DNA from: Coprothermobacter sp.
Lineage (GTDB): Bacteria; Caldisericota; Caldisericia; Cryosericales; Cryosericaceae
DNA: 41,454 nucleotides
Direction: 5' to 3'
Assembly: GCA_013824685.1 (NCBI GenBank)
Contig: PNOG01000008.1
Location: 1 to 41,454 of the forward strand
Shown: positions 8,241 to 16,154 of the stretch, piece by piece
How the letters are laid out: each line of letters starts with the position of its first letter
Position numbering within the stretch: the first letter of the stretch is position 1
Made by a program: the position numbers and the translations under genes
Notes under the pieces: generated by a model
What the model was told of the DNA's origin: nothing
The model's input: the letters and a program-made list of their open reading frames with translations, nothing else
Database searches by the model: none

Positions 8241-9455
8241 ATGAGCATCCAGTCGGGTGAACAGAAAATGCAGTGGGCGATCCGTCACATGCCGATCCTG
8301 TCATCGGTTGCCGAGCGCTTCGAGAACGAACGGCCCTTTGCCGGGCTCAATGTGGTCATTGCTCTCCACCTGGAGGCCAAGACGGCCAACCTGGCCTACG
8401 TGATGCTGCGCGGCGGCGCCAATGTCGCCATTACGGCGTCCAACCCCATCACCACGCAGGACGACGTGGCCCAGGCACTTGCAGAACGCGGAGTCACGGT
8501 CTTCGCCAAACGGGGTGAGACGCCAGCGGAGTACAAGGAATACTTCAGCAACGTCCTGGCCACCAAGCCCAACCTGCTGATCGATGACGGTGGGGATCTC
8601 GTGAACGCCGTTCACTTTGAGCATCCTGAGCTGCTGCCCGCCATTGTGGGAGCATGCGAAGAGACGACGACCGGAGTCATCCGTGACCGTGCGCTGGCCC
8701 GCGCAGGCAAACTGTCGTTCCCAGTCATCGGGGTGAACGAGGGCCTGTGCAAGCACCTCTTCGACAACCGTTTCGGCACAGGGCAGTCCGCCTGGGACGG
8801 TATTCTGCGGACGACCAACATGAACGTCGCTGGCAAGGTCGTGGTCGTCGCTGGGTACGGATGGGTCGGCAAGGGTGTAGCCATGCGTGCCAGAGGCCTC
8901 GGCGCCCAAGTCGTCGTTACAGAAGTCGATCCCGTCAAAGCTGTCGAAGCCCACATGGAAGGCTATCAGGTCATGCCCATGCTCGAGGCCGCCAGAATCG
9001 GTGAGATCTTCATTACGTGCACGGGCGACGACAAGGTCATCACCAAGGAGCACTTCGGCGTCATGAAGGACGGCGCAATCCTGTGCAATGCTGGGCACTT
9101 CGATGTCGAAGTCGACGTTCAACACTTGAGGAACAAGGACCCTCAGCACCACGAAGTTCGGCACAACATCGAGGAGTATGCTTGCGACGGCAAACATTTC
9201 TATGTCCTGGGCGAGGGGCGCCTTGTCAACCTGGCATGTGCCGACGGGCACCCCATCGAGATCATGGACCTGACATTCGCGTTGCAGGCGCTGTCGGCCG
9301 AGTATCTGGTCAGACACCAGGAGTCTCTGCCCAAGGAACTCATCAATGTACCCGAGACGATCGACGACATGGCATCGAGAGCATTCCTTGCATCCCGCGG
9401 CCTGTCCATCGACACGCTGACCGAAGAGCAGACAAGGTATCTCGGCTCGTACTAG
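8241..9455 (+). CDS. ahcY: adenosylhomocysteinase (S-adenosylhomocysteine hydrolase)
   Basis: NAD-dependent cytosolic enzyme that reversibly splits S-adenosylhomocysteine into adenosine and homocysteine, removing the inhibitor left by methyltransferases. Visible motifs are ASNPITTQDDVAQAL (66-80), CEETTTGV, the substrate block NEGLCKHLFDNRFGTGQS (166-183) and the NAD-binding GYGWVGKG (205-212). At 404 aa it belongs to the shorter archaeal/Thermotoga-like group. The start follows GGAGGTGGGTC; the frame is open far upstream inside the permease gene, but that part is not protein-like. It follows a nucleoside-type importer in the same direction, so adenosine released here and nucleosides brought in may share a salvage route. 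Confidence 0.95.
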   Translation: MSIQSGEQKMQWAIRHMPILSSVAERFENERPFAGLNVVIALHLEAKTANLAYVMLRGGANVAITASNPITTQDDVAQALAERGVTVFAKRGETPAEYKEYFSNVLATKPNLLIDDGGDLVNAVHFEHPELLPAIVGACEETTTGVIRDRALARAGKLSFPVIGVNEGLCKHLFDNRFGTGQSAWDGILRTTNMNVAGKVVVVAGYGWVGKGVAMRARGLGAQVVVTEVDPVKAVEAHMEGYQVMPMLEAARIGEIFITCTGDDKVITKEHFGVMKDGAILCNAGHFDVEVDVQHLRNKDPQHHEVRHNIEEYACDGKHFYVLGEGRLVNLACADGHPIEIMDLTFALQALSAEYLVRHQESLPKELINVPETIDDMASRAFLASRGLSIDTLTEEQTRYLGSY

Positions 9456-9485
9456 ACCTCAGAGGCAGGCATAGATCGCGCCGAA

Positions 9486-9518
9486 GCGAAGGGCCGGACG
9501 TTACGTCCGGCCCTTCGC
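9486..9518. terminator. bidirectional hairpin between ahcY and the GGDEF gene
   Basis: Perfect 15-bp inverted repeat (9486-9500 with 9504-9518), three bases apart, between two convergent genes. It has no T-run on either side. Its strength and position make termination in both directions likely. Confidence 0.7.
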
Positions 9519-9541
9519 ACTGAAACGTTCGGGAAACGGTT

Positions 9542-10465
9542 CTAGCCCAGGGCGTACCAATTGCCCCCGTCGCGCTTGACCCGGTATAACGCTTCATGCG
9601 CTCGTGCGATGACGTCAGTGGCTGACTTGTCCTTGTAGTCCACCATCGACCCCCCGACCGAAACGGAGATCTCGATAACGTTTGTCTTGCTCTCCGGCGA
9701 CGACAGGACCGAGTGATGGACGAGCTCGACGATCCGTTCACTGAGCTTCTCGATTCCCTCGAGTTCGATCAGCGGACACACAATGATAAACTCGTCGTCG
9801 CCAAACCGGGCGAGGAAATCCATTGAGCGCATCGAGCGCTGCACAACAGAGGCGACAAGCTTCAGTGCTTCGTCTCCTGCCAGATGTCCAAAGCTGTCGT
9901 TGATGCTCTTGAACTTGTCGACATCGATCATGACAAGGCCAAACCGCTGGAAATGCCGCTTGAACAGCCCGTATTGCTGCTCCAGGATTGTGTCGATGTA
10001 GCGCCGATTGTAGAGACCGGTCAGCTGGTCGACGATCGACACGTCAGATAGCTGCTTCAACTTCTCCGCAAGAGTACTTCCAGCTACTGACTGAAGTTCG
10101 CCGAATATCTCTACGCCGTACCGTTCATCTCCAACCTGGAGGACCGACGCCTTGATGTAGACAGCCACCCGCTCTCCGTCTTTCCTCTTGAGGAAAACCT
10201 CCTTGGCCTCCTGCCGCTCGCCGGTCTCGATGCATTTTTGCAGCGGGCACCCGTCGAAACACAGGTTCTTGCCGAGGACGTCAGTATGGACCAGGATGTT
10301 GTCGTAGCAGTGCCCGTTCAGAACCTCCTCAGACGAATAGCCGGTAATGCGTTCCGCCCCCTTGCTCCAGAAGACGATCTCGCGCTCCCCGGTCGTCACG
10401 TACGCGCCGTCCGAAACAGCGTCCAGGATCTCGCGTAGACTACTGTCAAGTACTCCTGTAATCAT
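9542..10465 (-). CDS. PAS-GGDEF diguanylate cyclase
   Basis: 307-aa soluble signalling protein. A PAS domain spans about residues 1-125 and carries the spaced cysteines C-F-D-G-C-P-L-Q-K-C seen in one PAS subgroup. A GGDEF domain (about 145-305) would make cyclic di-GMP from two GTP. The domain has LTGLYNRRYID, the MIDVDKFKSINDSFGH metal site and RFGDDEF as active-site loop. The canonical GG[DE]EF is therefore GDDEF here. No RxxD inhibitory site is obvious. The start at 10465 follows AGGAGGG. Last gene of a minus-strand run, 43 bases after xth. Confidence 0.9.
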   Translation of the reverse strand: MITGVLDSSLREILDAVSDGAYVTTGEREIVFWSKGAERITGYSSEEVLNGHCYDNILVHTDVLGKNLCFDGCPLQKCIETGERQEAKEVFLKRKDGERVAVYIKASVLQVGDERYGVEIFGELQSVAGSTLAEKLKQLSDVSIVDQLTGLYNRRYIDTILEQQYGLFKRHFQRFGLVMIDVDKFKSINDSFGHLAGDEALKLVASVVQRSMRSMDFLARFGDDEFIIVCPLIELEGIEKLSERIVELVHHSVLSSPESKTNVIEISVSVGGSMVDYKDKSATDVIARAHEALYRVKRDGGNWYALG

Positions 10466-10508
10466 CTTTCCCTCCTGATTGGCGCAAATCGTGTGACCCG
10501 CCCTGGAG

Positions 10509-11264
10509 TCACGAGATGGTGACGACGACGGGAGTGTGATCTGAAGGCTTCTCCCAGCGCCTCGGCTCGATGTCGACCATGCAGTCGGTGACGCTGGCAG
10601 ACAGCGCCTCCGAACCCCATGCATAGTCGATGCGCATGCCCATGCGGCGCTTGAACATGTTCATGCGGTAGTCCCACCAGGTAAACTGCTGCTCGCCATG
10701 GAATCTGCGGAAAAGGTCGACGAACCCCCACCCGCGTAGATTCTCGAGCACCTCACGCTCTTCCTGCATGAAGCCGATGGCGTCTTGCATCTCCTCGGGA
10801 GCCCAGACGTCCTGGGGATCCCTGGCCACGTTGAAATCGCCCATGAACAACAGCGAATGGTCTCTGGGATACGTCGTGTCGAGATACGTCCGAAATTGCT
10901 GAAAGAACTGAAGTTTGTGCAGAAATGCTTCGTCGCCACGTTCGCCACCATGTGGTAGATACCCGTCGATCAGCGTGACACCCCCAATATCCACTGCCAG
11001 AATCCGGCTCGGATCATTGCCGGCCCAGCCCCTGACGACGCCGGAGATGGGCAGTCTGGATGCGATAGCAACGCCGTTATAGGTCTTCTGGCCCGACATT
11101 GCAACCTGATATCCCAGTGCCTCGAACTCTGCCACAGGAAATGTCTCATCGACTGTCTTGGTCTCCTGCATGGCGAGAACGTCCACCTGTGACTCCTCCA
11201 GCCACCTCTGGACAACGGGCAGACGAGCACGCACTGAGTTCACGTTCCACGTCGCTATCTTCAT
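10509..11264 (-). CDS. xth: exodeoxyribonuclease III
   Basis: 251-aa AP endonuclease / 3'-5' exonuclease for base-excision repair. All family blocks are present: MKIATWNVNSVRAR, MQETKTVD with the metal-binding Glu, the YNGVAIASR loop, DGYLPHG, GDFNVARDPQDVW, TWWDYR, RIDYAWGS and the catalytic SDHTPV near the C-terminus. GAGGAG upstream of its start lies within the last codons of the nuclease gene before it (three-base gap), so the two are co-translated. Confidence 0.96.
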   Translation of the reverse strand: MKIATWNVNSVRARLPVVQRWLEESQVDVLAMQETKTVDETFPVAEFEALGYQVAMSGQKTYNGVAIASRLPISGVVRGWAGNDPSRILAVDIGGVTLIDGYLPHGGERGDEAFLHKLQFFQQFRTYLDTTYPRDHSLLFMGDFNVARDPQDVWAPEEMQDAIGFMQEEREVLENLRGWGFVDLFRRFHGEQQFTWWDYRMNMFKRRMGMRIDYAWGSEALSASVTDCMVDIEPRRWEKPSDHTPVVVTIS

Positions 11265-11267
11265 GGC

Positions 11268-11870
11268 TCACTCCTCATGAATATTGTAGGCAGGTTTCCG
11301 CCCGATTGCACGGCCTCTACCGGCGGTCCTTGCCATAGCTACTGCAAGGCGTTGTCGATCCCACAGTTCGACCCCCGACCTTGCCGCCAGTTCCCGGGCT
11401 GATTCCGTGAACCCGCTGCTCGCGACGACCATGGCACGCGTGCCACGGTAGTATTGCGCTGCTCCCAGAGCTTCCTGAACAGCGCCGATGCCGACGTTGC
11501 CGGCGTACCTCTTCGCCTGCACGACGATACGCTGACGAGGCGACGTCAGCACCAGGTCTGCCCCGAAGTCATGACTCATACCGACACGTTGGACGCGGTA
11601 GCCCAAATGGAAAAACAGCACTGCCAGGAATTCCTCGAACTGCGTGCCGTCCATGGTGTCGATGGAATGCAGCGTTGCGCCGTGAAACACGCGGTCGCGA
11701 CGCATCCGGATGGCGATGCCGGCCACTGCTATGAGAACAAGAAGCGCGGCAGTCGCCGCCAGGGAAGGAACGAATGGCAAGAATGCATTCCAGCCGGCAG
11801 TCACGGTCCTGGAAACCCACTGCGCTGTCCGCTGCTGCAGCACTCCCAGAGCCCCGTGGATGTCAGGCAA
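11268..11870 (-). CDS. membrane-anchored Mrr-type restriction endonuclease-like protein
   Basis: 200-aa protein with one N-terminal transmembrane segment (about 29-53). A cytosolic nuclease domain of the Mrr_cat family (PF04471) follows. The domain begins with MDGTQFEEFLAVLFFHLGY, and the catalytic motif is DFGADLVL followed by VVQAKRY (D...QxK). Such proteins cleave DNA, some preferring modified DNA; membrane-anchored forms are of unknown role. The start is TTG at 11870, after GAGG, overlapping the patatin gene by eight bases; no ATG is available before the nuclease domain. The operon with xth suggests DNA quality control rather than classic restriction, since no methylase is present. Confidence 0.82.
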   Translation of the reverse strand: MPDIHGALGVLQQRTAQWVSRTVTAGWNAFLPFVPSLAATAALLVLIAVAGIAIRMRRDRVFHGATLHSIDTMDGTQFEEFLAVLFFHLGYRVQRVGMSHDFGADLVLTSPRQRIVVQAKRYAGNVGIGAVQEALGAAQYYRGTRAMVVASSGFTESARELAARSGVELWDRQRLAVAMARTAGRGRAIGRKPAYNIHEE

Positions 11871-12645
11871 GCAGGGCCTCGATCTCCGCCCTTCTGCTCA
11901 TGACGGCATCATACCCCCGCACGACATACGCATGGACATCCGAAGGCTCACAGCCCTTGAGATCAGGCCGGATGACAAGGTCAGCCCTCTCGAGCTCCGG
12001 CTGTGCGACGTTGTTGAGCATCAGGTTGAGCGAACGCTCGAGAAGCTTGGCGACGTTCAGGCTGGGCTTGTACTCGCCTGCCTGGAGCGGGTCATACAGT
12101 GATACCGCGATAACGCTCGTGGCGCCCCGCTTCCGCAGCTCCGTCACAGGGACCGGCAGCGACATGCCGCCATCCACCAGATATTTGTCGCCGAACTTGA
12201 CGAGGGGAAACACGCCTGGTACGCAAAAGCTCCCGGACAATGGACCCCAGACGTCCCCACTGTCGAAAACAAGAGCTCTGCCAGTCTCCACGTCGGTTGC
12301 GGCGATGCAGACGGGTTTCTGGAGAGCCTCAAAAATTGTCACGGGAAGTTCCTTGTGGAGAGAGGCCCGCAGGCGCCAGGGTGTCGTCAGGCCACCCACA
12401 GAAACGACAGACCCAATCACCATGGCCACTTGGGCGGCGTGCTTGACGCCGAGGGCTTCCAGGGCAGTCGAGTCGAGGCCCGCTGCGTTGAACACGGCTA
12501 CCACCGCGCCCATCGAAGCGCCCGAAAACAGGTCGATCTCGACGTGAAGCTCTTCCAGCGCCCGCAGCACACCTATATGCGCATACCCCAGAACCCCGCC
12601 CGAACTGAGAGCCAGGCCAAGCTTTTGCTTCCTGCGAGTTCTCAT
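11863..12645 (-). CDS. patatin-like phospholipase (RssA/YchK type)
   Basis: 260-aa predicted lipid acyl hydrolase with the Ser-Asp dyad. The nucleophile elbow is GASMG (serine in FSGASMGAVVA) and the catalytic Asp is in the DGGMSLPVPV motif. The glycine-rich oxyanion region reads SSGGVLGYAHIGVL, where the usual GGGxRG arginine is replaced. The start at 12645 follows AGGAGGAG; the longer frame is rejected because it crosses the promoter. First gene of the patatin-Mrr-xth-GGDEF run. Confidence 0.9.
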   Translation of the reverse strand: MRTRRKQKLGLALSSGGVLGYAHIGVLRALEELHVEIDLFSGASMGAVVAVFNAAGLDSTALEALGVKHAAQVAMVIGSVVSVGGLTTPWRLRASLHKELPVTIFEALQKPVCIAATDVETGRALVFDSGDVWGPLSGSFCVPGVFPLVKFGDKYLVDGGMSLPVPVTELRKRGATSVIAVSLYDPLQAGEYKPSLNVAKLLERSLNLMLNNVAQPELERADLVIRPDLKGCEPSDVHAYVVRGYDAVMSRRAEIEALLA

Positions 12646-12690
12646 CGTCACTCCTCCTGTTCCGGGGCCGGGAATCGCCCCCTCCTTGGT

Positions 12691-12719
12691 AGTATATTGC
12701 GGATATGGCAGCTGGACAA
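12691..12719 (-). promoter_or_regulatory. promoter of the patatin-Mrr-xth-GGDEF run
   Basis: On the minus strand TTGTCC (12719-12714) and TATACT (12696-12691) have a 17-base spacer, 45 bases before the patatin start codon. Confidence 0.65.
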
Positions 12720-12745
12720 CAGCGCTTCTCGCCACGTCTCCCGGC

Positions 12746-12772
12746 TTGACACGACCTTCTCCATCGTATACT
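12746..12772 (+). promoter_or_regulatory. promoter before the sdaAB remnant and EamA gene
   Basis: Perfect TTGACA (12746-12751) and TATACT (12767-12772), with a short 15-base spacer, are followed by AGGAGG at 12785-12790. It faces away from the patatin promoter. Confidence 0.6.
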
Positions 12773-12795
12773 TGGAGTGAAATCAGGAGGTACAC

Positions 12796-12927
12796 GTGGC
12801 CACGTTCGACGTCATGGGACCGATCATGATCGGATCCTCCAGCTCGCACACCGCAGGTGTTGCCAAGATCTGTTATCTGGCACGGCGTGGATTCCTCAGG
12901 CCAGTCCTGGAGGTTGAGGGTTCGTGA
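12796..12927 (+). pseudogene. sdaAB: N-terminal remnant of L-serine dehydratase beta subunit
   Basis: A GTG start six bases after AGGAGG opens a 43-codon frame. Its product has MATFDVMGPIMIG followed by SSSSHTAGVAKI, the conserved start of the iron-sulfur L-serine dehydratase beta subunit (GPxMxGPSSSHTAG). The match stops after about 30 residues and the frame ends in TGA. That TGA overlaps the GTG of the EamA gene as GTGA. A deletion seems to have joined the sdaAB promoter, ribosome binding site and first codons to the transporter gene. It could now act as a translated leader. The rest of the enzyme is absent from the window. Confidence 0.7.
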
Positions 12928-13928
12928 AGGAACAGACGACGTTTCGCCGGGAACGGCGCATCAGCCGCTCTACCAGCGAGCACTCCGACTTCGCGCGCGG
13001 ATATCCTATCGCCGTAGCCAGCGCCATCATCCTGTCGACCACCGCCATCTTCATCCGCTACCTCACACAAAACTACAAGATGCCGGCGCTCGTTCTGGCC
13101 TTCTGGCGAGACGCGTTCGTGGCGCTCACGATGCTGATTGCACTCGCCATGCTGTGTCCTCGCCTGCTACGCACGGAGCGACGCCACATGGGCTATCTTG
13201 TCGCCTATGGCCTCATGCTGACAATGTTCAATTCCTTCTGGACGCTCTCCGTCTCGCTCAACGGAGCAGCCGTGTCGACTGTTCTGGTCTACTCCTCGGC
13301 GGCATTCACTGCTCTGCTGGGCAAGTGGCTCCTGAAGGAGCGCCTCGGATGGGTCAAGGTTGTGACAATCGCAGGCTGCGTGGGAGGTTGCGTTCTAATT
13401 TCCGGTGCTCTCGAGCCGGGTGCCTGGCAGGCAAACATGACTGGCATCCTGACAGGAACGCTGTCCGGCCTCTGGTACGCGGGCTATAGTCTGATGGGCC
13501 GTTCAGCCTCTCAGCGAGGTCTCAACCCCTGGACAACCCTGCTGTACACGTTCGCCTTTGCCGCCGCCTTCCTGCTTTTGCTCAATCTGTCCCTCGGAAG
13601 GTTTCTGCCCGGCGCGGCCGTTCGCCCCGCGGACCTGCTGTGGCTTGGAAAAGCCACATGGGGCTGGTTCATCCTCTTCCTCCTGGCGGCAGGTCCCACT
13701 GTCGCGGGCTTTGGACTGTACAATGTCAGCCTCGGCTATTTGCCATCGAGTGTCGCCAACCTGATTCTCACCCTCGAGCCGACATTCACCGCAGCAATCG
13801 CCTACCTCGTGCTGGGGGAACACCTGAACGGCATCCAGATCGCCGGCAGTCTCCTCATTCTGGGCGGCGTCATCTTTCTGAGACTCTACGAGAACCGGAA
13901 CAGCATCCATAAACTGAGCACGCCGTAA
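12924..13928 (+). CDS. EamA-family (DMT superfamily) transporter
   Basis: 334-aa inner-membrane protein with about ten hydrophobic helices in two EamA repeats, after a hydrophilic, Arg-rich N-terminal tail of about 28 residues. The second repeat ends in LTLEPTFTAAIAYLVLGE, the conserved EPxxxxxxxxxxxGE motif of drug/metabolite exporters. Substrate unknown. The GTG start overlaps the sdaAB remnant, so expression probably depends on that remnant's promoter. A second, different EamA gene follows after 103 bases. Confidence 0.88.
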   Translation: MKEQTTFRRERRISRSTSEHSDFARGYPIAVASAIILSTTAIFIRYLTQNYKMPALVLAFWRDAFVALTMLIALAMLCPRLLRTERRHMGYLVAYGLMLTMFNSFWTLSVSLNGAAVSTVLVYSSAAFTALLGKWLLKERLGWVKVVTIAGCVGGCVLISGALEPGAWQANMTGILTGTLSGLWYAGYSLMGRSASQRGLNPWTTLLYTFAFAAAFLLLLNLSLGRFLPGAAVRPADLLWLGKATWGWFILFLLAAGPTVAGFGLYNVSLGYLPSSVANLILTLEPTFTAAIAYLVLGEHLNGIQIAGSLLILGGVIFLRLYENRNSIHKLSTP

Positions 13929-13970
13929 ACCTCGACAGTGTGTGCATCTCCAACTCCCTGCCCCGCATCC

Positions 13971-13998
13971 TTGCGCTCCGCTGCCCACGTACTATGAT
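13971..13998 (+). promoter_or_regulatory. promoter of the second EamA gene
   Basis: TTGCGC (13971-13976) and TATGAT (13993-13998) are 16 bases apart, 34 bases before the start codon. Confidence 0.45.
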
Positions 13999-14031
13999 GA
14001 CAGGTAGTACGATTCGAAAGGAGCAACATAT

Positions 14032-14958
14032 ATGAGTCAGCCTCAGGTTCGAAAAGGAGGGATCCTGGTCGCCCTCGCATCGGCCATCATCTACAGCGGT
14101 GTCTCAGTCCTCGCCAAGTTCGCGTACCGGTACAACCTGAGCCCTGTGCAGCTGCTCAAAGAGCGCTACCTCCTCGCCAGCATCATCCTGGTCGTGATCA
14201 TCGGGCTCCTGAACTGGCGCCTGCTGTTCCCGCGCAACTGGCATGAGGCAGGCGTCCTCCTGGGCTTCTCGGCCGTGTTCGTCACCGGGCCGACATTGCT
14301 GTACTTCACCGCCGTCCGGCTGCTGCCCGTGTCGACCGCCATGTTCCTGTTCCACTGCTACCCTGCCTTCGCCGGCCTGTTCGCCTGGATTCTCCTGCAT
14401 GAACGCGTGACGCGCGCCTACCTGGCGTCGGTGGGTGTCATCGGTGTCGGTCTGCTGCTCCTGCTGGGCGCGAGCTTCCGCAGCGTCTCCGGGATCGGCG
14501 TCCTGACCATGACGGCCTGCACGGTGGCCTATGCGCTGTACGCCGTGCTCTCCCAGCGCGTCATTCGTGGAGTCGACCCGCGCACGCTCGGCCTATACAA
14601 CCAGGTGGCCCCTGCCATGGTTTTGTGCCTCCTCACCATAGGCCAACCCATCCTCTACCCAGTTGTTTTCAGCTCCCGCACGGCTACGCTCGCCTTCGCC
14701 GGCATCGGTCTGTCGGCCGCAGGTGGCATGTTCCTGTTCGTGCAGGGTATCGCCATGATCGGTGCTCAGCGAGCCGTCATCATCGACTCCCTGGAACCTG
14801 TCCTCTCCGCTCTGTATGCACTGGTGCTGCTTGGCGAGCGCATGAAGCTTGTTGCCCTTGCGGGAGGCCTCCTGATCGTGGCCGGCGTCGTCATCGGCAA
14901 CCTCCCGACAACAAAACGCAACGTTCGGTCGACATTGCCTTCACCCAACAGCCAATGA
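14032..14958 (+). CDS. EamA-family (DMT superfamily) transporter
   Basis: 308-aa inner-membrane exporter or permease with about ten helices in two EamA repeats. The second repeat carries IDSLEPVLSALYALVLLGE. The start follows AAAGGAG. It is only distantly similar to the preceding EamA protein (different N-terminus and loop lengths), so this is not a recent tandem copy. Substrate cannot be inferred. Confidence 0.88.
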   Translation: MSQPQVRKGGILVALASAIIYSGVSVLAKFAYRYNLSPVQLLKERYLLASIILVVIIGLLNWRLLFPRNWHEAGVLLGFSAVFVTGPTLLYFTAVRLLPVSTAMFLFHCYPAFAGLFAWILLHERVTRAYLASVGVIGVGLLLLLGASFRSVSGIGVLTMTACTVAYALYAVLSQRVIRGVDPRTLGLYNQVAPAMVLCLLTIGQPILYPVVFSSRTATLAFAGIGLSAAGGMFLFVQGIAMIGAQRAVIIDSLEPVLSALYALVLLGERMKLVALAGGLLIVAGVVIGNLPTTKRNVRSTLPSPNSQ

Positions 14959-15027
14959 GGAAGAGGCCAATGCGATTGACAGCCTGAGATGACCACCATA
15001 CCGGAGTAGTTGCTGTTTTGCATCTCG

Positions 15028-15036
15028 TGGTATACT
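15028..15036 (+). promoter_or_regulatory. extended -10 promoter of the ubiquitin-like cassette
   Basis: TGGTATACT is an extended -10 element (TG-N-TATACT), with only a weak TTG-containing -35 region before it. It would give a leader of about 40 bases before the JAB gene. Confidence 0.5.
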
Positions 15037-15081
15037 TTCCGCAGTCAGAGGGCTCTGAGAGAAGATTTCAGGGGAGGGACA

Positions 15082-16149
15082 ATGGCAACAGGGCACAGCG
15101 ATAAGTTCAGGCACACAATGGCGGCTTCCGTCCGCAAGAGGACTGAGACGTCTGGGGCATTGCGCGGCGATAAGGCGCTCATCTACCAAGGCGAACTGGA
15201 GATCATGGCCCGTTTCGCTACAGACTATCCAGGTATCGAGACCGGTGGAGACCTCTTTGGTTTCTGGACCCATACAGGTTCACCGATGATCGAGTACGTA
15301 CTGGGACCGGGCGAGACTGCTGAACACGGCGACACGGCCTTCTACCAGGAGTCCCCGTTCCTCAAGTCTGCCGGCGGAATCCTCCGCGACCTGCACGGTC
15401 TGCAACATGTCGGCACCTGGCACTCTCACCACAGGCTTGGTCTCACCGTACCGTCCACTGGCGATTCGAGCACGATGCAGCGAGCGCTCGACAGGAACGG
15501 GTTCAATGCCTGGCTGCTCACGATCTGCAATTTCGCCGACAAGTCCGACAGAGTCGAGATGCGCGGATATCTGTACCGTGCTCACGGAGGTGGAGAACGC
15601 CAGCAGTTGACGTGGCTCATCCTGCCTGGTTCCAGTCCCGTGCGCGCTGCCATTGAGGCCGTCAAGGGATTTCCGTGCAGCAGACCGCGCACTCCCGCCT
15701 CAACCTATGAAGCCATCCCCAGCACCACATTTGCCGTCGTGGCAGCCACGCCACAGACAGCCAGCCCGACCTTCCCCAACTCATCGTTCATGGCGACCCC
15801 CGAAGGCCGTGGCGAACTGTACCACCTGTTCCAGCAGTTGTCGGCGCTTGAACAAGACGTCGAAATCCTGCAGCGAGAAGACGGACGGGTGTCGTTGGCT
15901 TTTCACCGCGACGGGTACGCGTTCGAGATTGTTTTTCCACACTCCTACCCTGTCGTCAAGCCCGTCGTCGAATGCCGACCCGTAGACATTCCGGCAGGGC
16001 AGGAGGAGTCATGGAAAGCCCCGCGCACTCTCTTTGTGGCCATGGACCGCGGCGACGACGTCGTTACGAACATCGAGGACCTGGTCACCACCTTCCTTGT
16101 CAACCGGGAACACACGGGGCCTGATGCCCCCCACGACAGAGAGGGTTGA
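15082..16149 (+). CDS. JAMM/JAB isopeptidase fused to an E2/RWD-like domain
   Basis: 355-aa soluble protein. Residues about 35-180 form a JAB/MPN metalloprotease. The catalytic glutamate is E53 in ETGGDLFG, and the zinc ligands are H114 and H116 (GTWHSHH) and D128, with S125 in PSTGD. JAMM enzymes cut isopeptide bonds or mature modifiers. After a Pro/Thr/Ser-rich linker (about 200-240) comes a second domain (245-345). Its FEIVFPHSYPVVKPVVECRP resembles the FP.xYP...P strand-loop of E2/UBC and RWD folds, but there is no catalytic-cysteine segment. It is therefore probably an inactive E2-like binding domain (inference). Start after GGGGAGGG. The stop is five bases before the E2 start, consistent with co-translation. 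First gene of a four-gene cassette. Confidence 0.88.
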   Translation: MATGHSDKFRHTMAASVRKRTETSGALRGDKALIYQGELEIMARFATDYPGIETGGDLFGFWTHTGSPMIEYVLGPGETAEHGDTAFYQESPFLKSAGGILRDLHGLQHVGTWHSHHRLGLTVPSTGDSSTMQRALDRNGFNAWLLTICNFADKSDRVEMRGYLYRAHGGGERQQLTWLILPGSSPVRAAIEAVKGFPCSRPRTPASTYEAIPSTTFAVVAATPQTASPTFPNSSFMATPEGRGELYHLFQQLSALEQDVEILQREDGRVSLAFHRDGYAFEIVFPHSYPVVKPVVECRPVDIPAGQEESWKAPRTLFVAMDRGDDVVTNIEDLVTTFLVNREHTGPDAPHDREG

Positions 16150-16154
16150 GTCCC

